Source: Hyphomicrobiales bacterium
GTDB lineage: Bacteria > Pseudomonadota > Alphaproteobacteria > Rhizobiales > JAJFHC01
NCBI GenBank assembly: GCA_021775835.1
Contig: JAJFHC010000286.1
Span: 1-12,786 of the forward strand
Direction of reading: 5' to 3'
Length of the DNA: 12,786 nucleotides
Shown here piece after piece: positions 5,934 through 12,786 of this stretch. Made by a program: the position numbers and the translations under genes. The notes under the pieces were generated by a model. That model ran no database searches, had not been told where the DNA came from, and saw only the letters and a program-made list of their open reading frames with translations. Numbering within the stretch: position 1 is the stretch's first letter; each line of letters starts with the position of its first letter.

Positions 5934-7790
5934 ATGCGTGCGATCCTGAATGGCAGCCTGACGGCATTCTTCTGTGCACTTTCAATCGGCACAATGCAGC
6001 CGGCGGTAGAAGCGGCGGACGTTCAACGCCACGGCCTCTCTCTCATGGGCAGCCTCAAGTACCCGGCGGATTTCAAGCATTTCGACTATGTCAACCCGAA
6101 CGCTCCCAAGGGCGGTAACTTGCGCCGGGGAACGGTCGGAACATTCGACAGCCTCAACAGTTTCATTCTCAAAGGCCGTCCTGCCGGACTGGTAAGCTTC
6201 ATCTATGACAGCCTGATGGAAAACAACCCCGGTGAACCCAGCACCGAATATGGCCGGCTTGCGGAAAGCGTGTCCTACCCGGAAGATTTCTCGTCGGTGA
6301 CCTACACGTTGCGGGCGAATGCACGCTGGCATGACGGCAAACCAGTGACACCGGAAGACGTCATCTTTTCGCTGAACACCTTCCGCGAAGGCGGTCTTCC
6401 CTTCTATGCGTTCTACTACGCCAACGTGGTCAAGGCAGAGAAGATTGGCGACCGGCAAGTCACGTTTACCTTCAACACCAAGGGTAACCGTGAACTGCCG
6501 CAGATTCTGGGCCAGCTGACCGTCATCCCGAAGCATTACTGGGAGGGCACCGACAAGAACGGCAAGAAACGCGATGTTTTTGCCACCACCCTCGAGCCGC
6601 CTCTGGGCAGCGGTCCGTACCGGATCACCAGGGTCGACGCCGGCAAACGAATCTCGGTGGAACGGGTACCCGACTATTGGGGCAAGGACATTCCCGTCAA
6701 TTTGGGCCGGTACAATTTTGACAGCATGACCCTTGAGTATTTCAGGGATTCCACGGTCGCTCTCGAAGCCTTCAAGGCCGACCAGTTCGATCTGCGTCAG
6801 GAGTCGTCTGCCAAGAACTGGGCGACGGCCTATGACTTCAAGGCAGCCAAAAGAGGCGATGTGATAAAGCAGGTGTTCAAGACCAAGAACGCCGAGCCGA
6901 TGCAGTCGTTTGTCCTGAACACGCGGCGTGCGAAATTTTCCGACCCCCGGGTCAGGCTCGCCTTCAACCATGTGTTCGATTTCGAGTGGGCCAACAAGAA
7001 CCTGTTCTACGACCAGTATGTCCGTGTCGGCAGTTACTTTGAGAACTCCGAACTGGCTGCGAAGGGATTGCCGGAAGGCCTGGAACTTGAAATTCTGGAA
7101 TCCGTCAAGGACAAGGTCCCACCGGAAGTTTTTACCCAAGAGTACAAGAACCCGGTTGGCGGCGATCAGACAGCCGCCCGAAAAAACCGGCGCGCGGCCC
7201 TTCGGTTACTCAAACAGGCCGGCTGGACGATCAAGAACGGAAAGCTGATCAACGCCCAGTCCGGCAAGGGCATGAGCGTTGAATTCATCATCGTGCAGCC
7301 GAGTTTCGAACGCATCGTCCTGCCCTTTACCCAAAGGCTCAATCAACTCGGTATCGAAACGTCCATCAGGACCATCGACCCGTCGCAGTATCGCAACCGG
7401 CTCGACAATTTCGAATTCGATATCGTGGTCGGCAGTTTTCCGCAGTCGCTTTCTCCCGGCAACGAACAAAGGGATTTCTGGGGCAGCAAGGCTGCCGACC
7501 GAAAGGGCAGCCGGAATCTGATCGGGATCAAGAATCCGGCAGTCGATACCCTGATCGAGAGGATCATCTTCGCCAAGGATCGGGCCGAACTGGTGGCGGC
7601 GTCGCGTGCCCTTGACCGTGTGCTGCTGTGGAATCACTATGTGGTGCCTCAATGGTACTTCAACGGCTTGCGCCTGGCCCGCTGGAACCGGTTCGGCTTT
7701 CCTGAAAAGCAACCGGAATACGGCTTCAGTGTCACGGATGCGTGGTGGTACGATGCGGAGAAAGCGGCTAGCGTGAAAGGCGGCAACTGA
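5934..7790 (+). CDS. yejA: Periplasmic peptide-binding protein of a Yej-type ABC importer (first copy)
   Basis: A 618-residue solute-binding protein of family 5 (SBP_bac_5, cluster C), the size usual for YejA. The signal peptide spans about 1-27 (cleavage at VEA-AD). YejA-specific blocks are HFDYVNPNAPKGG (49-61), TFDSLNSFILKG (70-81), then PPLGSGPY, PVNLGRYNF, EYFRDSTVALEAFKADQFDLR, FSDPRVRLAFNHVFDFEW and SYFENSE further on. In E. coli the YejABEF system takes up peptides and the peptide antibiotic microcin C; in Sinorhizobium and Brucella it is linked to antimicrobial peptides during host infection. Peptide uptake is therefore likely, the exact ligand unknown. GGGAG precedes the start by six bases. 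Its stop overlaps the start of the next gene (TGATG), so the two binding proteins are translationally coupled. Confidence 0.9.
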   Translation: MRAILNGSLTAFFCALSIGTMQPAVEAADVQRHGLSLMGSLKYPADFKHFDYVNPNAPKGGNLRRGTVGTFDSLNSFILKGRPAGLVSFIYDSLMENNPGEPSTEYGRLAESVSYPEDFSSVTYTLRANARWHDGKPVTPEDVIFSLNTFREGGLPFYAFYYANVVKAEKIGDRQVTFTFNTKGNRELPQILGQLTVIPKHYWEGTDKNGKKRDVFATTLEPPLGSGPYRITRVDAGKRISVERVPDYWGKDIPVNLGRYNFDSMTLEYFRDSTVALEAFKADQFDLRQESSAKNWATAYDFKAAKRGDVIKQVFKTKNAEPMQSFVLNTRRAKFSDPRVRLAFNHVFDFEWANKNLFYDQYVRVGSYFENSELAAKGLPEGLELEILESVKDKVPPEVFTQEYKNPVGGDQTAARKNRRAALRLLKQAGWTIKNGKLINAQSGKGMSVEFIIVQPSFERIVLPFTQRLNQLGIETSIRTIDPSQYRNRLDNFEFDIVVGSFPQSLSPGNEQRDFWGSKAADRKGSRNLIGIKNPAVDTLIERIIFAKDRAELVAASRALDRVLLWNHYVVPQWYFNGLRLARWNRFGFPEKQPEYGFSVTDAWWYDAEKAASVKGGN

Positions 7791-9622
7791 TGAATTTGCG
7801 ACGACCAGCGCTTTGCTCAGCCCTCGTTGCCGTGCTGATTGCCGCTGGCGGATCGCTTGCCCACGCCGCCGAGCGCCACGGCATCTCTGCATTCGGCGAC
7901 CTCAAATACGCGCCTGATTTCAAGCACTTCGACTACGTCAATCCGGATGCGCCCAAGGGCGGACGGCTGTCGACCATCGGCACGGCGGCGCGGACCACAT
8001 TCGACAGCCTCAACGGGTTCATCCTCAAGGGCGATGCGGCACAGGGGTTGGGCTATCTCTTCGACAGCCTGATGGTGCGGGCCCAGGACGAGCCGGACGC
8101 GGTCTACGGTCTTGTAGCAAAATCTGCCGTTGTGGCAGACGACGGACGTAGCGTGATCTTCAAACTTCGAAACGAAGCCCGGTTTTCTGACGGTTCACTG
8201 CTCACGGCCGCCGACGTTGCTTTCTCCTTTAACCTGATCAAAGAGAAAGGCCACCCCGGACTGGCCCTTCCCTTGCGCGACGTCAAGAATGCCGAGGCCC
8301 TCGATCACCATTCGGTCCGTTTCAGTTTTGAAGGTGACCAGACAAGGGATCTGCCCTTGCTGGTCGCGACCCTGCCTATATTCTCCAAGGCCTATTACAC
8401 CGAACATGATTTTGCACAAACCACACTCGACCCGCCGCTTGGCAGCGGCCCCTATGGTGTCGGTGAGGTGCGTCAGGGCCGTTTCATCAGTTATCGCCTG
8501 CGCGACGACTATTGGGCCAAGGACCTGCCGGTCAACGTCGGCCGGTACAATTTCGGCGAATTGCGCTATGAGTATTTCCGCGACCGGGCGGTAGGTTTCG
8601 AGGCTTTCAAGGCCGGTGAATACGACCTGCGCGAGGAGTTCACATCCAAAGTCTGGGCAACCGAATATGTGTTTCCGGCGGTGAAGGACAAACGGGTGCT
8701 GCTGGAGAGTCTTCCCGATGGCAATCCGTCGGGTGCACAGGGCTTCTTCATCAACATGCGCAAGAAGAAGTTCTCCGATCCGCGTGTGCGCCTGGCAATT
8801 GGCCTGACTTTCGATTTCGAATGGACCAACAAGAACCTGTTTTTTGGGCTCTACAAACGCACGCACAGTTACTTCGAGAACTCCGAGATGAAGGCCGCGG
8901 GCGAACCGGGGCCCGACGAACTGGCACTTCTGGATCCCTATCGCGACGAACTCGATCCGGCCGTCTTCAAATCACCCTACACGCCGCCTGAGACTGACGG
9001 ACGGGGCAATGACCGTCGCGTGAGACGCGAAGCCTCGCGACTTCTCAAGGCTGCTGGATGGGCCGTCAAGAACGGCAAGCGCGTGAACGGGGATGGAGAA
9101 GCGCTCAGCATTGAGTTCCTCATCATCGACAAGACGTCGGAGCGGCTCCTCAATCATTTTGTCAGCAATCTGAAGAAACTGGGCATCGAGACCAACATCC
9201 GCCTCGTCGACCCCGCACAATACCAGCGCCGGCTGAAAAGCTTCGACTTCGACATGCTCTCGGCACGGTTCGTGCTCAACGTGACACCGGGGGTGGAATT
9301 GCGCAACTACTGGAGTTCGTCGGCAGCCCAGATCGATGGCAGCGCCAACCTTTCGGGGATCAAGAGTCCCGTTATCGACACGCTGATCGAGAACATCGTT
9401 ACAGCCAAAACGAGATCGGAACTGGTGACCGCAACCCGATCGATCGATCGCGTTCTGAGAAACGGCCACTACTGGGTGCCGCACTGGTACAAGGCAAGCC
9501 ACACGGTAGCCTACTGGAACAAGTTTTCGAAACCGGACGTCAAACCCCTCTACAGCCGAGGCATTATCGAGACCTGGTGGTACGACGAGGCGAAGGCTGC
9601 AAAACTCAAGCAGTCCCAGTGA
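7790..9622 (+). CDS. yejA: Periplasmic peptide-binding protein of a Yej-type ABC importer (second copy)
   Basis: A 610-residue paralogue of the preceding protein, with its own signal peptide (about 1-26, cleavage at AHA-AE). It keeps the same landmarks in the same order: HFDYVNPDAPKGG, TFDSLNGFILKG, PPLGSGPY, PVNVGRYNF, EYFRDRAVGFEAFKAGEYDLREE, FSDPRVRLAIGLTFDFEWTNKNLF, SYFENSE and a C-terminal WWYDE. By eye the two copies agree at roughly half their positions, so the duplication is old and each copy appears intact. Differences are concentrated between the landmarks, where ligand contacts would lie, which suggests different peptide preferences for one shared permease. It begins one base inside the stop of the first copy and is followed by yejB after 56 bp. 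It could instead serve as a receptor with a regulatory role, but nothing shows this. Confidence 0.9.
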   Translation: MNLRRPALCSALVAVLIAAGGSLAHAAERHGISAFGDLKYAPDFKHFDYVNPDAPKGGRLSTIGTAARTTFDSLNGFILKGDAAQGLGYLFDSLMVRAQDEPDAVYGLVAKSAVVADDGRSVIFKLRNEARFSDGSLLTAADVAFSFNLIKEKGHPGLALPLRDVKNAEALDHHSVRFSFEGDQTRDLPLLVATLPIFSKAYYTEHDFAQTTLDPPLGSGPYGVGEVRQGRFISYRLRDDYWAKDLPVNVGRYNFGELRYEYFRDRAVGFEAFKAGEYDLREEFTSKVWATEYVFPAVKDKRVLLESLPDGNPSGAQGFFINMRKKKFSDPRVRLAIGLTFDFEWTNKNLFFGLYKRTHSYFENSEMKAAGEPGPDELALLDPYRDELDPAVFKSPYTPPETDGRGNDRRVRREASRLLKAAGWAVKNGKRVNGDGEALSIEFLIIDKTSERLLNHFVSNLKKLGIETNIRLVDPAQYQRRLKSFDFDMLSARFVLNVTPGVELRNYWSSSAAQIDGSANLSGIKSPVIDTLIENIVTAKTRSELVTATRSIDRVLRNGHYWVPHWYKASHTVAYWNKFSKPDVKPLYSRGIIETWWYDEAKAAKLKQSQ

Positions 9623-9678
9623 TTGCCGCCATGTTGATCAACTCGACAGAATCAGTCTGCACAGGATAAACGGAAACG

Positions 9679-10791
9679 ATGGCCGCCTATATTCTCAGAC
9701 GCCTGTTGCTGATCATCCCGACCATGCTCGGCATGTTGCTGATCAGTTTTGCCATCATCCAGTTTGCGCCGGGCGGGCCAGTGGAACGGGTTATTGCCCA
9801 GATCACCAACACGGACGTTTCCGCGACCGTTCGCTTTGGCGGCGGCGAGGGTAGTGATTTCAGCGGCAATGCCGCCAACAATACGGCGACCAGCGGCGGC
9901 GGTTCGTCAAAATACCGTGGCGCCCAGGGGCTCGATCCTGAATTCATCAAGAAACTCGAGAAGCAGTTCGGGTTCGACAAACCGGCCCACGAGCGGTTCC
10001 TGAAGATGCTCGGCGACTATATCCGGTTTGATTTCGGGGAGAGCTATTACCGCGATGTGAGTGTTCTTTCCCTGATCAAGGAAAAGCTGCCGGTCTCCAT
10101 ATCACTGGGGCTTTGGATGACGCTGCTTTCCTATGGAATCTCTATCCCGCTGGGGATCGCCAAGGCGGTCCGCGACGGCACCCGCTTCGACATCTGGACC
10201 AGCGGCGTGGTCGTGATCGGTTATGCCATCCCCGGGTTCCTGTTCGCGGTGCTGTTGATCGTGCTGTTCGCGGGCGGCAGTTTCTTCGACGTCTTCCCCT
10301 TGAGGGGGCTGACGTCCGACAATTTTGCCGAGTTGAACTGGTATCAGAAAATAGGCGACTACGCCTGGCACATGACCCTGCCGATCGTGGCCATGGCCAT
10401 GGGCGCCTTCGCCACCACGTCCTTTCTGACCAAGAATTCGTTTCTCGACGAGATCAAGAAACAATATGTCATGACCGCCCGTGCCAAGGGATTGAGCGAA
10501 CGCGAGGTGCTCTATGGTCATGTTTTCCGCAATGCCATGCTGATCATCATTGCCGGATTCCCCGGCGCCTTCATTGGTGCCTTCTTTGCAGGTTCCCTGC
10601 TGATCGAACAGATATTCTCGCTCGATGGCCTGGGGCTTCTGTCGTTCGAGTCGATCGTCAATCGCGACTATCCCGTGGTTTTCGCAACCTTGTACATTTT
10701 CGGTCTTATGGGTCTGGTGCTCAACCTGATCAGCGACCTGACCTATACCTGGATCGATCCAAGAATCGACTTCGAAAGCCGGGAGGTCTAG
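9679..10791 (+). CDS. yejB: Peptide ABC importer permease YejB
   Basis: A 370-residue inner-membrane permease of the DppB/OppB type. It opens with the typical first helix [18 protein letters not shown] and the APGGP motif (30-34), followed by a long periplasmic loop. Within the loop, residues 54-77 are rich in Gly, Ser and Asn, as in YejB proteins. Membrane helices lie at about 138-160, 174-198, 230-250, 285-310 and 333-352. The cytoplasmic EAA loop that docks on the ATPase is at about 266-286 ([21 protein letters not shown] pattern). The protein ends in WIDPRIDF, normal for the family. GGAAA lies shortly before the start. It pairs with YejE three bases downstream. Confidence 0.93.
   Translation: MAAYILRRLLLIIPTMLGMLLISFAIIQFAPGGPVERVIAQITNTDVSATVRFGGGEGSDFSGNAANNTATSGGGSSKYRGAQGLDPEFIKKLEKQFGFDKPAHERFLKMLGDYIRFDFGESYYRDVSVLSLIKEKLPVSISLGLWMTLLSYGISIPLGIAKAVRDGTRFDIWTSGVVVIGYAIPGFLFAVLLIVLFAGGSFFDVFPLRGLTSDNFAELNWYQKIGDYAWHMTLPIVAMAMGAFATTSFLTKNSFLDEIKKQYVMTARAKGLSEREVLYGHVFRNAMLIIIAGFPGAFIGAFFAGSLLIEQIFSLDGLGLLSFESIVNRDYPVVFATLYIFGLMGLVLNLISDLTYTWIDPRIDFESREV
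10781..10786 (+). promoter_or_regulatory. Ribosome binding site of yejE inside the end of yejB
   Basis: GGGAGG lies in the last codons of yejB, eight bases before the yejE ATG at 10795. It fixes the yejE start and ties its translation to yejB. Confidence 0.7.
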
Positions 10792-10794
10792 GCC

Positions 10795-11886
10795 ATGGAT
10801 CAGACCGTGAAGCAAGCCGACCCGGCGATCAAGGCCGTCGCGGAACCGCCCAGCCCAGCCTGGCTGTCGCCGATCAACCAGCGCCGTTTACAGAACTTCA
10901 AGGCCAACCGTCGCGGGTATTGGAGTCTGTGGATTTTCCTGTTCCTGTTCATCGTTTGCCTGTTCTCGGAGTTTCTGGCCAACGACAAACCTATCTTGAT
11001 CAGTTTTGACGGCGGATATTACACACCGGTGTTTACGTCTTACCCGGAAACTACATTTGGAGGCGAGTTCGAGGTCGAAGCCGACTACCGCGATCCGTTC
11101 GTGCAGGATCTGATCAAGGAAAAGGGCGGCTGGATTCTATGGCCGGCGATCCGCTACAGCTACAACACCATCAATCTCGACCTTCCCGTTCCCGCCCCCG
11201 CCCCGCCCTCGGCCGAAAACTGGCTGGGCACTGACGACCAGGGCCGCGATGTGGTCGCCCGTCTGTTGTACGGCTTCAGGATTTCCGTGCTGTTCGGTCT
11301 GAGCCTGACCATCATCTCTTCCGTGGTGGGCGTGTGCGCGGGAGCGTTGCAGGGCTATTTCGGCGGCTGGGTCGATCTGATAGCCCAACGGGCGATCGAA
11401 ATCTGGACAAGTGTGCCGTCGCTTTATCTGCTGATTATCATTGCGTCGTTCATCGAACCCAATTTCTGGATCCTGCTGGGCATTCTCCTGATGTTCAGTT
11501 GGGTGGCCCTGGTCGGCGTGGTTCGCGCCGAATTCCTGAGAGGCCGCAATTTCGAATACGTCAACGCCGCCCGGGCGCTGGGCGTCGGCAACGCGACGAT
11601 CATGTTCAAGCATCTTCTGCCAAACGCCCTGGTGGCGACGGTTACCTTCATGCCGTTTATTCTCAACGGCTCGATCACAACCCTGACGTCGCTTGACTTT
11701 CTGGGCTTCGGCCTGCCGCCAGGCTCTCCTTCGCTTGGCGAATTGCTGGCTCAGGGCAAGGCCAACCTGCAGGCGCCGTGGCTCGGCATATCCGGCTTCT
11801 TCACGATCGCCATCATGCTGAGCCTGCTGATATTTGTTGGCGAAGCGGTGCGCGATGCCCTCGATCCGAGGAAGACTTTCCAATGA
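10795..11886 (+). CDS. yejE: Peptide ABC importer permease YejE
   Basis: A 363-residue inner-membrane permease of the DppC/OppC type. It has a cytoplasmic N-terminus with the OppC-N signature (residues 24-42, SPINQRRLQNFKANRRG), a first helix at about 43-62, and a periplasmic insert (63-140) containing the YejE-typical SYPETTFGGEFEVEADYRDP. The NWLGTDDQGRDVVARLLYGFR block (142-162) and four to five further helices follow. The EAA loop for the ATPase is at about 255-277 (YVNAARALGVGNATIMFKHLLPN region). It ends in EAVRDALDPRK, standard for the family. Its stop overlaps the yejF start by four bases (ATGA). Confidence 0.94.
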   Translation: MDQTVKQADPAIKAVAEPPSPAWLSPINQRRLQNFKANRRGYWSLWIFLFLFIVCLFSEFLANDKPILISFDGGYYTPVFTSYPETTFGGEFEVEADYRDPFVQDLIKEKGGWILWPAIRYSYNTINLDLPVPAPAPPSAENWLGTDDQGRDVVARLLYGFRISVLFGLSLTIISSVVGVCAGALQGYFGGWVDLIAQRAIEIWTSVPSLYLLIIIASFIEPNFWILLGILLMFSWVALVGVVRAEFLRGRNFEYVNAARALGVGNATIMFKHLLPNALVATVTFMPFILNGSITTLTSLDFLGFGLPPGSPSLGELLAQGKANLQAPWLGISGFFTIAIMLSLLIFVGEAVRDALDPRKTFQ

Positions 11887-12786
11887 CCGAGCCTGAGACA
11901 ACCGCGCCGGAGAAGCTGCTAGAGATCAAGGACCTGTCGGTTCAGTTCACCTCCGGAGGCAAGGCGACGCTGGCCGTCGACAAGGTTTCGCTTCACATCA
12001 ACAGGGGCGAAACGGTTGCCCTGGTGGGGGAGTCCGGCTCTGGCAAGTCCGTGACAGCCCTTTCCGTCATGCAGTTGCTGCCCTATCCGGCGGCCAGTCA
12101 TCCGTCGGGCAGCATCGTGTTTCGCGGCGAGGAATTCATGGGTGCCGACGACAACACCCTGCGCGGGATCAGGGGCAACGATGTCTCGATCATCTTCCAG
12201 GAACCGATGACGTCGCTCAACCCGCTGCATACGATCGAAAAGCAGGTGGGCGAGATCCTGACGCTGCACCGGGGCCTGACCGACAAGGCGGCAAAGGAGC
12301 GGGTGCTGGAGCTTCTGAACCAGGTCGGCATCCGCGATGCGGAGAAGAGACTGGGCAGCTACCCCCACCAGCTGTCGGGTGGCCAGCGGCAGCGTGTGAT
12401 GATTGCCATGGCGCTGGCCAACGAACCTGACCTGCTGATTGCCGATGAGCCGACGACGGCCCTCGATGTGACGATCCAGGCCCAGATCCTGGCCCTGCTG
12501 AAGGATCTTCAACAAGATCTCGGCATGGCGATCCTGCTGATTACCCATGATCTGGGAATCGTGCGCAAGGTCGCTGAACGGGTCTGCGTCATGACCCAGG
12601 GCAAGATCGTCGAACAGGGGGCGACAGAGCAGGTTTTCACGAACCCCAGCCATGACTACACAAAACATCTGCTGGCGGCAGAGCCCAAAGGCGACCCGCC
12701 TACGGCCGACCACTCCGCCCCGATTGTGCTGACGACCGACGACCTGAAGGTCTGGTTCCCGATCAAGGCTGGCCTGATGCGCCGGA
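11883..12786 (+). CDS. yejF: Peptide ABC importer ATPase YejF (5' part, cut by window end)
   Basis: The frame opened by ATG at 11883 runs without a stop to the window edge (301 codons visible). It encodes the first nucleotide-binding domain of an oligopeptide-type ABC ATPase: Walker A GESGSGKS (49-56), Q-loop Q106, signature LSGGQ (164-168), Walker B LLIADE (184-189), D-loop ALD (193-195) and H-loop His222. From about residue 283 a second ATPase domain begins ([19 protein letters not shown]), as expected for YejF, a fused double ATPase of about 530 residues; the remaining 3' part lies outside. The start overlaps the yejE stop as ATGA, with GAGGA at 11868. The protein would energise YejB-YejE at the cytoplasmic face. 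Confidence 0.95.
   Translation, partial: MTEPETTAPEKLLEIKDLSVQFTSGGKATLAVDKVSLHINRGETVALVGESGSGKSVTALSVMQLLPYPAASHPSGSIVFRGEEFMGADDNTLRGIRGNDVSIIFQEPMTSLNPLHTIEKQVGEILTLHRGLTDKAAKERVLELLNQVGIRDAEKRLGSYPHQLSGGQRQRVMIAMALANEPDLLIADEPTTALDVTIQAQILALLKDLQQDLGMAILLITHDLGIVRKVAERVCVMTQGKIVEQGATEQVFTNPSHDYTKHLLAAEPKGDPPTADHSAPIVLTTDDLKVWFPIKAGLMRR

Noticed and set aside
5982..7139. Long minus-strand frame opposite yejA1
   Set aside because: Antisense to a complete binding-protein gene, with no domain or ribosome binding site of its own. The same holds for the minus-strand frames opposite yejA2, yejB, yejE and yejF.
9620..9654. Stem TGATT/AATCA around the palindrome GTTGATCAAC between yejA2 and yejB
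   Set aside because: A hairpin here could protect the binding-protein message, but the stem is only five pairs with a mismatch next to it, too weak to list.
1..12786. tRNA, rRNA, CRISPR array, full insertion sequence, or phage genes
   Set aside because: None of their sequence patterns were seen on either strand; apart from the small element at 1713-1829 the region looks like stable core chromosome.

Overview
The window reads as chromosomal DNA of an alphaproteobacterium, most likely of the Hyphomicrobiales (Rhizobiales) type. The evidence is a moderately GC-rich coding bias, a CycM-type membrane-anchored cytochrome c divergent from kdsB-pheA, a Yej-type peptide transporter with two tandem binding proteins, and an FNR/FixK-type box. 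I cannot name a genus.

Layout. 1-176: no convincing gene. 177-866 (+): exported protein with a Spondin_N domain. 915-1583 (-): OmpW-family outer-membrane beta-barrel. 1584-1920 (337 bp): ompW/nudC divergent regulatory region. It holds a perfect FNR-type box (1674-1687) and a 117-bp element (1713-1829) with perfect 14-bp terminal inverted repeats and a flanking 5-bp direct repeat GGTGT, which looks like a non-autonomous insertion. 1921-2877 (+): nudC, NAD(H) pyrophosphatase. 2878-3064: REP-like double palindrome between convergent genes. 3065-3922 (-): pheA, prephenate dehydratase. 3993-4736 (-): kdsB, CMP-Kdo synthetase, starting at TTG. 4737-4935: divergent promoter region with three copies of GCATGGC. 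4936-5685 (+): CycM-like cytochrome c with an unusual C-terminal tail of 11-residue repeats, closed by a strong terminator (5733-5761). 5934 to the window end (+): one operon yejA1-yejA2-yejB-yejE-yejF, a peptide ABC importer with two tandem periplasmic binding proteins. yejF is cut by the window edge.

How the genes work together. The Yej genes form one complete importer: two alternative peptide receptors, two permeases and a double ATPase. The spacings, including TGATG and ATGA overlaps, point to one transcript. kdsB (lipopolysaccharide Kdo activation) and pheA (phenylalanine synthesis) form a housekeeping pair that shares its upstream region with the respiratory cytochrome. ompW lies behind an FNR-type box, which suggests oxygen control.

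No large new system is visible. The least explained items are the 117-bp inverted-repeat element, the repeat tail on the cytochrome, the GCATGGC triplet, and the bacterial spondin-domain protein.
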